A stretch of 26,074 nt of DNA, taken from contig CAYUAC010000013.1 in the NCBI GenBank assembly GCA_964442515.1, forward strand, positions 1 to 26,074, read 5' to 3'. Of this stretch, positions 14,860-22,800 are shown in pieces. The translations under genes were made by a program, and so were the position numbers. Source of the stretch: TCS-49 sp964442515 (GTDB lineage Bacteria; Campylobacterota; Campylobacteria; Campylobacterales; Sulfurovaceae). Each line of letters opens with the position of its first letter. Position 1 is the first letter of the stretch. A model generated the notes under the pieces. That model ran no database searches and was not told the origin of the DNA. It saw only the letters and a program-made list of their open reading frames with translations.

Positions 14860-17466
14860 ATGATACAGTCGGTTTTTGGCAAGATTTTCGGTACCCGTAA
14901 CGACAGAATGGTCAAAAAATACTTCAAACGCGTCAAAGAGGTCAACGCGCTTGAAGAGCAATACAAAGCCATGAGCGATGAAGAACTTCAAGAGGCTTTC
15001 GGGCAGTTGAGAGACGCGGTCAAAGCTGGAGAAAAAAGCATGGATGATGTGCTTGCGCAGTCTTTTGCCATCACTAGAGAAGCCAGCGTGCGGGTTTTGG
15101 ATATGCGTCCTTTTGACGTCCAGATTCTTGGGGCGATGGTGCTGCATGAGAATATGATCGCGGAGATGAAAACGGGCGAGGGCAAAACCCTGGTCGCCAC
15201 GCTGCCGGTGGCATTAAACGCGATGGAGGGCAAAGGCGTGCACGTGGTTACGGTCAATGACTACCTGGCCAAGCGTGATGCCCACGATATGGGCAAACTG
15301 TATGCGTTTTTAGGCTACAGCGTGGGATGCATCTCAGGCGATATAGATAACGAAGCCGAAAGAAAAGCGCAATACGACTGCGATATCACCTACGGTACCA
15401 ACAACGAATACGGGTTTGACTATCTGCGTGATAATATGAAATTCAGCCGGGAACAGATGGTGCAGCGCGAGTATAACTACGCCATCGTGGACGAGGTGGA
15501 TTCGATTCTGATCGATGAGGCCAGAACGCCGCTTATTATCTCCGGTCCGGTCAACCGGCGGCTGGAAAACTACCAAAGAGCCAACGACGTGGCGATGCAG
15601 CTTGAAAAAGGGGAGCAAAAACCGACCAAACCCGGCGAACCCGAAGAGTTTACGGGGGATTTTATCGTCGATGAGAAAAACAATATTGTACTGCTGACTG
15701 AGGAAGGCACGGTCAAAGCCCAGGAACTTTTCGGGGTTGAAAACCTTTATGACCTGCAAAACGCGGGGCTTGCCCACCATCTGGACCAGGCGCTCAAAGC
15801 CAATTATCTTTTTGTCAAAGATAAAGATTATGTTGTCAAAAACAATGAGGTTGTCATCGTCGATGAGTTTACCGGACGTCTCAGCGAGGGGCGGCGGTTC
15901 AGCGAAGGGCTGCACCAGGCGATCGAGGCGAAAGAGGGCGTGGAAATCAAGCAGGAATCCCAGACGCTTGCTGATATCACCTTCCAAAACTATTTTCGAA
16001 TGTATGACAAACTTGCGGGTATGACGGGCACCGCCCAGACCGAGGCTACCGAGTTTTCCCAGATTTATAAACTTGATGTGGTCAGTATTCCGACCAACAA
16101 ACCCATCGTCAGAGACGATAAAAACGATCTGATTTATAAAACCGAGGGTGAAAAATTTAACGCCATCATCGAAAAGATTACGCAGCTGCACAAAAAGGGA
16201 CAACCCGTACTCATCGGTACGGCCAGTATCGAAAAGAGTGAACTCATCCACAAGTTTTTGAAAAAAAACAAGGTTCCCCACAACGTCCTTAACGCCAAAA
16301 ACCACGAAAAAGAAGCTTCCATCATCGAAAATGCCGGTAACAAAGGCGCTATTACCGTAGCTACCAATATGGCGGGCCGTGGTGTTGATATCAAGATCGA
16401 TCAGGAGGTCAAAGACCTGGGCGGGCTTTTTATTTTGGGTACCGAACGCCACGAAAGCCGCCGTATCGACAACCAGCTCAGAGGCCGGGCCGGACGGCAG
16501 GGCGATCCGGGAGCCACACAGTTTTATCTGTCTTTGGAAGACAATCTGCTGCGCATCTTTGGCAGCGACCGCATCCGAAGCATCATGGACCGTCTTGGCG
16601 TCAAAGAGGGCGAGCATATCGAATCCAAAATGGTTACCCGCGCGGTGGAAAACGCGCAGAAAAAGGTCGAGGGGATGCACTTTGAAAGCAGAAAACATCT
16701 GCTTGAGTATGACGACGTGGCCAACGAACAGCGAAAAACGATCTATACCTTCAGAAAAGATTTGATCAAAAAAGCTTTTGACATCAAAGAAAAAATCCAT
16801 GAAAATATGCATGAGTATATCGCGCACGTTCTTGCGGAAGCGGGCATTATGGAAGATATCGCCAAGGAGGATTTTGACCTGCAAACCCTGCAGCGAAAGA
16901 TCAAAGAGGAACTTAATCTTGATCTGAGCCTCAGTGAGGAGATGGAATACGAAGAGATTAAAAGCACGCTTGAGACAACCGTAATCGATACCTACGAAGA
17001 AAAGATGGCCCAGGTTGATGAAAGCCAGCGTGAAGAGATTGAGCGAACGATCTATCTGCAAACGCTTGACGGGCAGTGGAGAGACCACCTCTATCAGATG
17101 GATACGCTCAAAGAGGGCATCCGTCTGCGGGGGTATAACCAAAAAGACCCGCTGGTAGAGTATAAAAAAGAAAGTTTCAACATGTTTTTGGAACTGGTCG
17201 AGTCGATCAAGTATGAAGCGGTCAAAACGCTGGTGACCATTCAGTTTCGCTTTGAACAGCAGGAAAAAGAACAGGAAGCTTTGGATGAGCTTAAAAAGCA
17301 GATGGATGAAAGCGTGGAAGGAGCCAACGAGGGTCCCGCCAAGGTCGCTACGCAAGCTAAAAAGCCAAAACGAAACGAACCCTGCCCGTGCGGCAGCGGC
17401 AAAAAATACAAGCATTGCTGCGGCAAAAGCGGTCCTAAGCGAGGAATGCTGGCCGATGAATCGTAA
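14860..17466 (+). CDS. secA: Preprotein translocase ATPase SecA
   Basis: SecA drives secretory proteins through SecYEG. The 868-aa protein is complete. It has Walker A MKTGEGKT (residues 103-110), TYGTNNEYGFDYLRDNM, the DEVD Walker B motif (211-214) with LIDEARTPLIISGP, the preprotein cross-linking region, the second ATPase fold (ATNMAGRGVDIKID, RRIDNQLRGRAGRQGDPG), the helical scaffold/wing (DGQWRDHLYQMDTLKEGIRL) and a C-terminal zinc finger. The zinc ligands are C842, C844, C853 and C854 (CPCGSGKKYKHCC), used for SecB/phospholipid contact. ATG 14860 has TAAAGG ten bases upstream. The 3' end overlaps the permease gene by 11 bases, so export of lipoproteins and their Lol sorting appear coupled. 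Confidence 0.98.
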   Translation: MIQSVFGKIFGTRNDRMVKKYFKRVKEVNALEEQYKAMSDEELQEAFGQLRDAVKAGEKSMDDVLAQSFAITREASVRVLDMRPFDVQILGAMVLHENMIAEMKTGEGKTLVATLPVALNAMEGKGVHVVTVNDYLAKRDAHDMGKLYAFLGYSVGCISGDIDNEAERKAQYDCDITYGTNNEYGFDYLRDNMKFSREQMVQREYNYAIVDEVDSILIDEARTPLIISGPVNRRLENYQRANDVAMQLEKGEQKPTKPGEPEEFTGDFIVDEKNNIVLLTEEGTVKAQELFGVENLYDLQNAGLAHHLDQALKANYLFVKDKDYVVKNNEVVIVDEFTGRLSEGRRFSEGLHQAIEAKEGVEIKQESQTLADITFQNYFRMYDKLAGMTGTAQTEATEFSQIYKLDVVSIPTNKPIVRDDKNDLIYKTEGEKFNAIIEKITQLHKKGQPVLIGTASIEKSELIHKFLKKNKVPHNVLNAKNHEKEASIIENAGNKGAITVATNMAGRGVDIKIDQEVKDLGGLFILGTERHESRRIDNQLRGRAGRQGDPGATQFYLSLEDNLLRIFGSDRIRSIMDRLGVKEGEHIESKMVTRAVENAQKKVEGMHFESRKHLLEYDDVANEQRKTIYTFRKDLIKKAFDIKEKIHENMHEYIAHVLAEAGIMEDIAKEDFDLQTLQRKIKEELNLDLSLSEEMEYEEIKSTLETTVIDTYEEKMAQVDESQREEIERTIYLQTLDGQWRDHLYQMDTLKEGIRLRGYNQKDPLVEYKKESFNMFLELVESIKYEAVKTLVTIQFRFEQQEKEQEALDELKKQMDESVEGANEGPAKVATQAKKPKRNEPCPCGSGKKYKHCCGKSGPKRGMLADES

Positions 17467-18646
17467 GTTTGTCGCTTCTATTGTCAAATACTACCTCAAA
17501 TACGATAAACAAAATCCTTTCATTTTTTTAAGCGCGGCACTTGCCTTTTTAGGCATCGCCGTGGGCGTGATGGTACTGATTATTACCATGTCTTTGATGC
17601 AGGGGATGCAAAAACAGTTTGAACAAAAACTGACGGTGATGAATTATCCGCTGACGATGACTGGCAAATACAGCCGTTTTGTTGATGACAGGCAGTTGCA
17701 AAGATTGCGGGAAAAATTTGACGACATGGTTTTTAGCCCCTACATCAGCGCCCAGGTTGTGGCCAGGAATAAAAACGGTATTCACGGGGGACTGCTTTTT
17801 GGCGTGGACTTTGCCAAAGAGGCAAAAGTCAACGGGATTTTTGCCGAAGCTGCCAAAGGCATTGAAGTTTCCAAATACGATATTATCCCCGGCAAAGGCT
17901 TGCAAAATGAACTGTTTTTACAAAAAGGGGATAAACTCGGCATTCTTTTTAACAAACAAAAAGCGGTGGGATTTACCACCGTGCCGCTGCAAAAGCGTTT
18001 TGACGTGCAAAACTTTTTTCACTCGGGGTTGAATGCGTATGACAAAACCTATATGTATACGACCACAGAGAGTTTGCAGACGATACTTGATATTGGCTCA
18101 GACAGTTACCACGGANNNNNNNNNNGGCCCATGGAAGATATCAAGAGATTGAAAGAATTCATGCCCCAAAGCCAGATTGTGGGCTGGTGGGAACAAAACG
18201 GCAACTTCTTTGCTGCGATGCAGATGGAAAAGCGCGCGCTGTTTATCGTGCTGATGCTTATTATCCTGGTGGCTGCGCTCAATATCATCAGTTCCCTGCT
18301 GATGACGGTAATGAGCCGGCGTGACGAGATCGCTTTGATGATGACGCTTGGGGCGACCAAAAAAGAGATTTATCATATCTTTTTCCGTCTTGGTATGCTT
18401 ATCGGTATCGGCGGTATGGCCGTGGGAGTAGCGCTTGGAATCGGAGGACTGTGGATTATCGATACCTTTGAAATTATCTCCGTTCCCGTGGATGTGTACG
18501 GGGTCAGCAAGCTGCCCATCGATCTGCAGCCAATCGATCTTGGCCTCATTATCGCCGGTACGCTGGCAATCGTACTGCTGTCTTCCCTGTATCCGGCAAA
18601 AAAAGCAGCCACCACCGACCCGCTGCAAGTCCTTCGCAACGAGTAG
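17456..18646 (+). CDS. LolC/LolE-type lipoprotein-releasing ABC permease (interrupted by an assembly gap)
   Basis: An ABC permease of about 396 aa that would extract lipoproteins from the inner membrane for LolA. TM1 is about residues 22-46 (FLSAALAFLGIAVGVMVLII). It is followed by a periplasmic MacB-like domain and a C-terminal FtsX domain with three helices (FIVLMLIILVAALNIISSLL, GMLIGIGGMAVGVALGIGGL, LGLIIAGTLAIVLLSSLYPA). SSLLMTVMSRRDEIALMMTLGATKKEI is the cytoplasmic coupling motif. The start is ATG 17456 inside the secA end, with GAGGAA at 17441-17446; the longer open frame before it is antiphase secA. Ten Ns at 18116-18125 break the periplasmic domain near residue 221; the frame happens to continue, but the true missing length is unknown. 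The ATPase LolD is not in the window. Confidence 0.88.
   Translation: MNRKFVASIVKYYLKYDKQNPFIFLSAALAFLGIAVGVMVLIITMSLMQGMQKQFEQKLTVMNYPLTMTGKYSRFVDDRQLQRLREKFDDMVFSPYISAQVVARNKNGIHGGLLFGVDFAKEAKVNGIFAEAAKGIEVSKYDIIPGKGLQNELFLQKGDKLGILFNKQKAVGFTTVPLQKRFDVQNFFHSGLNAYDKTYMYTTTESLQTILDIGSDSYHGXXXXPMEDIKRLKEFMPQSQIVGWWEQNGNFFAAMQMEKRALFIVLMLIILVAALNIISSLLMTVMSRRDEIALMMTLGATKKEIYHIFFRLGMLIGIGGMAVGVALGIGGLWIIDTFEIISVPVDVYGVSKLPIDLQPIDLGLIIAGTLAIVLLSSLYPAKKAATTDPLQVLRNE
18116..18125. other. Assembly gap (run of 10 N)
   Basis: Ten undetermined bases lie between GTTACCACGGA and GGCCCATGG inside the LolC/E-type permease gene. Ten Ns often stand for an unsized join, so the number of missing residues and the exact frame across the join are not certain, although both flanks encode convincing parts of one permease. 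Confidence 0.98.
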
Positions 18647-18663
18647 GGGTTTGTAAAACGGTG

Positions 18664-19470
18664 CTATAAAGCTGCGTTGATCTTTTGGATGAAATCCAGG
18701 GGGTCGACGCTTTTTCCGCCCACTTTTATTCCAAAGTGCAGATGCGGCCCCGTGACCCGGCCGCTTTTGCCGCTGCGGCCAAGCAGCTGGCCTTTTTGTA
18801 CTTTCTGTCCCTTTTGTACAGCGATATCGCTTAAATGGTAGTAGGTAGAGTAGATTCCGTAGCCGTGGTCGATGACAACGGATTTACCCGCGTAATAGCG
18901 GTCTTTGGCGATAACGACAACGCCGCTGTTGGCCGCGCTGATTTTGGTGCCTTTGGCGGCTCTGAAATCGGTGCCGCCGTGAAAGCCTTCCAGTGTGCCG
19001 TTATATACTCTGGCACTGCCAAATTCGCTGGTGATCTTGCTGCGCAGGGGAAGGGAGAAGTTGCTGCCAAAATTAAGCTTAGGGGTACCGGTATTGTAAA
19101 TATGCATGGCTTGACGGTACTCTTTTTTGATGCGATCCATCGCCTCTTTTGGCGGAGAAACCTTTTTGGGCGCCACCTGCAGCTGTTCTTTGGGATACTC
19201 TTTTTGCCTGATGGCAAATCTTTGTTGTGTCGTGTCTTTGGCGGTGTGCACTTTCAAAGTCAGGCTTGCGTTTTTTGTTTTATAGTCAACGGGGAGGACG
19301 GCGACTTGTTTTTGACTGCCGGGCAGGGAAAAAAGCTGTAAAGTTTTATCCCCGCGCGTCACGCTTTGCACGTTTGGCCCAAATTCGGCAACCAGCACCT
19401 GGCCGTTGTATACGCTTTGCTGCGCATACAGCCAGAGGCCAAGCAACAGGATAAGGCTGAAAACTCTCAT
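18664..19470 (-). CDS. M23 family metallopeptidase (peptidoglycan endopeptidase)
   Basis: A 268-aa exported peptidase with signal peptide (MRVFSLILLLGLWLYA). An N-terminal beta-rich domain (about residues 20-90), a linker and a C-terminal LytM/M23 domain follow. Zinc ligands are H164 and D168 (HGGTD) and H245 in GPHLHFG; H212 and H243 are the expected catalytic histidines, so the active site is complete. It should cut peptidoglycan peptide cross-links. Homologues in this phylum include factors that shape helical cells, but which subgroup this belongs to I cannot tell. Its ATG follows directly on the stop of the preceding gene (TAGATG) without a good ribosome site, so translation is likely coupled. 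It ends 17 bases from the convergent permease gene with no visible terminator. Confidence 0.88.
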   Translation of the reverse strand: MRVFSLILLLGLWLYAQQSVYNGQVLVAEFGPNVQSVTRGDKTLQLFSLPGSQKQVAVLPVDYKTKNASLTLKVHTAKDTTQQRFAIRQKEYPKEQLQVAPKKVSPPKEAMDRIKKEYRQAMHIYNTGTPKLNFGSNFSLPLRSKITSEFGSARVYNGTLEGFHGGTDFRAAKGTKISAANSGVVVIAKDRYYAGKSVVIDHGYGIYSTYYHLSDIAVQKGQKVQKGQLLGRSGKSGRVTGPHLHFGIKVGGKSVDPLDFIQKINAAL

Positions 19471-19965
19471 CTATTCGTCGCTGGAGAGTTTATCCAGGAT
19501 ATAGATTTGGATCTCATGTTTGGGGATGTTTTTGCGCAGGGTTTCATCATAGTATCTGGCAACCTTGACATGGTATTTTTCATATGCAAAATGGGGAAAG
19601 TGCAGCTGCCACGCGTCTTTGATGATGCGCCTTGAAATCGATTCGTACAGCCACTCTTTATAAATGGTAAAGCCCGCAAAAAAGATGGCGGTAAAAGCGA
19701 TGGCCAGCAGGATGGAGAGGTGGCAATCCATCGCGGCTAATACGTCATGCAAGATAGCAACGGCGGGAATGATGAAAAAATGGGCCAAAAGGATAAAGCT
19801 AAGATACGCTCTGCCAAGCAGCAGGCGGTATTTCAGCAGGCGCTGGGAGGGAATGATGCCTTCTTGCAAAATCAGGTTTGCTTTTAACAACTCCTCAAAA
19901 TGGATGGGCTGGGAGGATTTGATAAAGAGTGTATTGATCAGTTTGTTGCGTAATGTTTGCAGCAA
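19471..19965 (-). CDS. Conserved hypothetical membrane protein, two transmembrane helices
   Basis: A 164-aa protein I do not recognise. An N-terminal amphipathic region of about 50 residues is followed by two hydrophobic helices (about 54-74, LSFILLAHFFIIPAVAIL, and 84-102, LLAIAFTAIFFAGFTIY) and a charged C-terminal domain with aromatic residues (WQLHFPHFAYEKYH) and the end IYILDKLSSDE. It probably sits in the inner membrane with both ends on one side. The start is a TTG at 19963-19965, supported by AAGGAG at 19971-19976 five bases away, which overlaps the cca stop. It lies between cca and the M23 peptidase in one tight unit. No cysteine, histidine or nucleotide-binding motif suggests an enzyme. 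Confidence 0.75.
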   Translation of the reverse strand: MLQTLRNKLINTLFIKSSQPIHFEELLKANLILQEGIIPSQRLLKYRLLLGRAYLSFILLAHFFIIPAVAILHDVLAAMDCHLSILLAIAFTAIFFAGFTIYKEWLYESISRRIIKDAWQLHFPHFAYEKYHVKVARYYDETLRKNIPKHEIQIYILDKLSSDE

Positions 19966-19974
19966 GGGTGCTCC

Positions 19975-21078
19975 TTACATGGTGCGGATTTTGTCTCTGT
20001 TGGCTTTTTGCAAAGCCCGGCCGATCTGTTTGCCCGAATATCCCGTGTTGATAAGTTCTTTGGGATTGAGGGCTTGAAATTTTTTCTTGTTGACGTGTAA
20101 ACGCTTTGCGTATTGTATCACTTTTTTACTGTAGTTTCCTAGAAAAGTGTCTATGCGATAGCGGGTCGCGACACCGGCGACGTAACGTTTTGTAACCGTT
20201 TTGGGCAGCAGCGGCTGGGTAAAGCAGGGTTTAAAGCGGTTGGGCAGCTTCAGACGGTCAAAGCTGCAATCTCTTCTGGTGTGGTAGACAAAAAGCAGAT
20301 CGTAAAAGGGGGCGTCTTTGGGCAGGCTTGCCAGCTTTTTGGCGTAGAAGACAAACTTGGGCCGCGTCAGGGTACAGCCAAGCAGTTTGTCGCTGATTTG
20401 CAGGCACAGCAGATAATACAGCCCGTAATGCAGATGCGGCGCGGCAAACATCTTTTCAAGCTCGTTGGTTATGCGTTGGCCGCTAAGATCGCTTAGATCC
20501 ATATCCCGCATCAGTGCTATAGAAGCCCTGTCGATTTTAAACCCAAGCTGGGCGGCAAACCGCATCGCCCGAAGTACCCGCAGGCTGTCTTCTTGAAAGC
20601 GCGCGGCATTGACGACGCGCAGGCGTTTTTTGATGATATCTTCTATGCCGCCGAAGTGATCGATGATGCGTTCTTTATCCAGATCATATAGCAGCGCGTT
20701 GATCGTAAAATCCCTGCGTATCGAAGCCTGTTGTGTGCCCCCGGCCAAATCCACGGCAAAACCTCTGTGGCCTTTGGCGATCTTTTTTTCGGTACGAGGC
20801 AGGGCGATATCGATACCTTTGTATTTGTAGACAAAAAAGCTTTTTCCCACCCCTTTGGCACCAAGAGCGTGCATAAGCGCTTCAAACTGCTTTGGTCCGC
20901 AGCCGTGGATTTCAAGATCAAAATCATGGCACGGACGGCCAAGCAGCGCATCCCGGACCGCGCCGCCCACGATAAAAGCGCTTAGCCCTTTTGCTCTGAA
21001 AAAATCACGTAAAAACAGCAGGGTTGCTTTGAGGTCTGCATCGGTATGGATAAAAAAAGAATCTAGTGCTTTTTTAAT
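19975..21078 (-). CDS. cca: CCA tRNA nucleotidyltransferase / poly(A) polymerase family, apparent AUU start
   Basis: A class II nucleotidyltransferase that would add or repair the tRNA 3' CCA end. The catalytic head holds VGGAVRD, the metal-binding HDFDLEI (DxD) and RRDFTINALLYD. Next come the base-selection region (VVNAARFQEDSLRVLRAMRF) and RITNELEKM. The first ATG/GTG/TTG in frame is GTG at 20968-20970, which falls within VGG and would delete the first strand of the fold. The frame is open upstream to a TGA, with convincing protein (DADLKATLLFLRDFFRAKG, then LSAFIVGG). The best start is ATT at 21076-21078, eight bases after GAAAGG (21087-21092), giving 367 aa of normal size. It would overlap the CiaD-like gene by 16 bases. 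The minimal certain extent is 19975-20970. Confidence 0.85.
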   Translation of the reverse strand: MKKALDSFFIHTDADLKATLLFLRDFFRAKGLSAFIVGGAVRDALLGRPCHDFDLEIHGCGPKQFEALMHALGAKGVGKSFFVYKYKGIDIALPRTEKKIAKGHRGFAVDLAGGTQQASIRRDFTINALLYDLDKERIIDHFGGIEDIIKKRLRVVNAARFQEDSLRVLRAMRFAAQLGFKIDRASIALMRDMDLSDLSGQRITNELEKMFAAPHLHYGLYYLLCLQISDKLLGCTLTRPKFVFYAKKLASLPKDAPFYDLLFVYHTRRDCSFDRLKLPNRFKPCFTQPLLPKTVTKRYVAGVATRYRIDTFLGNYSKKVIQYAKRLHVNKKKFQALNPKELINTGYSGKQIGRALQKANRDKIRTM

Positions 21079-21494
21079 CTGTCCAGCCTTTCATCAAGCG
21101 TGGAGAGGACGTATTCTAAAAAGTTGATCGTCAGATCGAGTTTGGCTTCGAGGTTTTGGTTGTTTGGGGATTGAAACCCTTCAAAAAGCACCAGCAGCCG
21201 TTCGCGCATATTTTCAAGGTATTTGATCTCTTCGCTTCTGTCTTTGGTGGCGTTGAGTTCAAAGTGTTCATTGACGGTGTCGCCGCGCGGGGGTTCTGCT
21301 TCCCGGGGCTTTGTTTCGGTGGGGGTTTCTTCTTTGGTGGGTTGCTGCTCTTGGCTGAGAGGCTGGTTTTGCTCTTTTGGCTTTGCGAAGTTTTCCACGG
21401 CTTCTTTTTGGTTTTGCTGAACCTTTTGTTCATCCCCGCCGGAACTTTTTTCTATCTCATCCAGCGTTGAAAGTATTACATCTTTTAGTTCCAA
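21063..21494 (-). CDS. CiaD-like domain protein
   Basis: A 143-aa acidic, cytoplasmic-looking protein. An N-terminal helix (ELKDVILSTLDEIEKSSGG) is followed by a low-complexity Gln/Pro/Glu/Lys linker (about residues 22-75) and a conserved C-terminal helical domain (EEIKYLENMRERLLVLFEGF, then LTINFLEYVLSTLDERLD). I match it to Campylobacter CiaD from this C-terminal domain and from gene order: in C. jejuni ciaD also lies next to cca, as I recall. No enzymatic motif is visible. The longer frame begins with GTG at 21503, which lies within AAAGG; the TTG at 21494 is eight bases from that ribosome site and gives a better start. It overlaps the TPR gene upstream. Confidence 0.72.
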   Translation of the reverse strand: MELKDVILSTLDEIEKSSGGDEQKVQQNQKEAVENFAKPKEQNQPLSQEQQPTKEETPTETKPREAEPPRGDTVNEHFELNATKDRSEEIKYLENMRERLLVLFEGFQSPNNQNLEAKLDLTINFLEYVLSTLDERLDRLKKH

Positions 21495-21727
21495 ATCAAC
21501 CACCTTTCAAATTCGGCAAATTCCACTTCGTCTTCCATCTTTACAAAAAAATCTTTCATCTGCCCGTCAACGCCGTCAAAACGCCTGTGAATACCCGAAA
21601 GCCGCTTGATAGCGACCCTGGCGTCTTTATTGTCGGGGTCTTGCTTTAAGATCTCTTTGTAAATCTGCAGGGCTTCGTCTTTCAGACCCTGCAGTTCGTA
21701 AATGGAAGCAAGCGTTACGGTGCTCAT
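21485..21727 (-). CDS. Small TPR-like protein
   Basis: An 80-aa protein whose first half is a single tetratricopeptide repeat (LASIYELQGLKDEALQIYKE, then ILKQDPDNKDARVAIKRL), with the typical small/large residue pattern. The second half is an acidic, aromatic tail (DFFVKMEDEVEFAEFERWLI). It lacks a signal peptide and would be a cytoplasmic adaptor. It starts two bases after leuB ends and overlaps the CiaD-like gene, so it is mid-operon and probably coupled to both. A similar small gene next to ciaD may exist in Campylobacter. Function unknown; a partnership with the CiaD-like protein is a guess from position. Confidence 0.78.
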   Translation of the reverse strand: MSTVTLASIYELQGLKDEALQIYKEILKQDPDNKDARVAIKRLSGIHRRFDGVDGQMKDFFVKMEDEVEFAEFERWLIWN

Positions 21728-21729
21728 AG

Positions 21730-22800
21730 CTACTTTGAGGCAAAATCGGCAATAATGGAGCCTATTTCACTGGTAGAACAGACCTCTTTGGCGTCAAATT
21801 CACTCAGATCCTGGGTTCTGTAGCCTTTTTTCAGCACTTTTTTGATCGCCGCGTCGATCTTGTCCGCCGCACTGTGTTCATTCAGCGCGTAGCGAAGCAT
21901 CATCGCCGCACTCGAGATCGTGGCAAGCGGGTTGGAAATACCCTGTCCCGCGATGTCGGGAGCTGAACCGTGGATAGGTTCGTACAAGCCGACCTTGTCA
22001 CCCACCGAAGCCGAGGGCAGCAGGCCGATGGAGCCGCTGAGCATACTGGCTTCATCGCTTAAGATATCGCCGAAGATGTTGCCTGTCAGGATCACGTCAA
22101 ACTGCTTGGGGTTGCGTACCAGCTGCATTGCCGCGTTGTCCACGTACATGTGGTTCAGTTCTACTTCCGGGTAGTCTTTGGCCACTTCCTCGACCGTTTC
22201 GCGCCACAGCTGGCTGACTTCAAGGACGTTGGCCTTATCCACCGAGCAGACCTTTTTGCCCCGTGCCATCGCGGTGTCAAAAGCGACCTTGGCGATACGC
22301 TCGATTTCTGCTTTTGTATAGATCATGGTATTGTAAGCTCTGTCGGCTTCCTTGGCTCTTGGCTGGCCGAAGTAGATGCCGCCTGTGAGTTCGCGTACGA
22401 CCATGAGATCGACGCCTTTGATGACTTCGGGTTTGAGGCTGCTGGCGTTGATGAGTTCGTCATAAACCATTGCCGGGCGGAGATTGGCATAGGTGCCCAT
22501 CGCTTTTCGAAGACCCAAAAGACCCGTTTCGGGGCGCTTGTCTCTTGGCAGGCCGTCCCACTTGGGGCCGCCGATGGCACCAAAAAGCACGGCGTCGCTG
22601 TTTTTGACGCCTTTGATAGTGCTTTCAGGAAGCGGAACGCCGGTTTCGTCGATGGCGGCACCGCCAAGAAGGTACTCTTTGTAGTTGAAATTGATATTTT
22701 CAGTGACCGCAACGGCGTCAAGAACCTTGATCGCTTCTTCCACGATCTCGGGACCGATGCCGTCACCTTTGATGACTGCAATTTCGTAACGTTTACTCAT
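21730..22800 (-). CDS. leuB: 3-isopropylmalate dehydrogenase
   Basis: LeuB oxidises and decarboxylates 3-isopropylmalate with NAD+ to 2-ketoisocaproate, the third leucine-specific step. The 356-aa protein is complete. It has IKGDGIGPEIVEEAIKVLD at the N-terminus, GAIGGPKWDGLPRDKRPE, the substrate loop LRPAMVYDELINASSL, DLMVVRELTGGIYFGQPR, the metal-binding aspartates around NIFGDILSDEASMLSGSIGL (start near residue 242) and the NAD-binding GLYEPIHGSAPDIAGQGISNP. The NAD-type adenine pocket follows as expected for IPMDH rather than isocitrate dehydrogenase. Start ATG overlaps the leuD stop by eight bases. leuC and leuA are not in the window. Confidence 0.96.
   Translation of the reverse strand: MSKRYEIAVIKGDGIGPEIVEEAIKVLDAVAVTENINFNYKEYLLGGAAIDETGVPLPESTIKGVKNSDAVLFGAIGGPKWDGLPRDKRPETGLLGLRKAMGTYANLRPAMVYDELINASSLKPEVIKGVDLMVVRELTGGIYFGQPRAKEADRAYNTMIYTKAEIERIAKVAFDTAMARGKKVCSVDKANVLEVSQLWRETVEEVAKDYPEVELNHMYVDNAAMQLVRNPKQFDVILTGNIFGDILSDEASMLSGSIGLLPSASVGDKVGLYEPIHGSAPDIAGQGISNPLATISSAAMMLRYALNEHSAADKIDAAIKKVLKKGYRTQDLSEFDAKEVCSTSEIGSIIADFASK

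Noticed and set aside
17252..17455. N-terminal extension of the Lol permease into secA
   Set aside because: These codons are secA read out of frame, Lys/Arg rich and unlike any permease; ATG 17456 has a ribosome site and precedes TM1 correctly.
15334..17487. 717-codon open frame on the minus strand across secA
   Set aside because: It is antisense to a full-length, motif-complete SecA, has no recognisable domain, and arises from the codon bias of the true strand. No promoter or ribosome site supports it.
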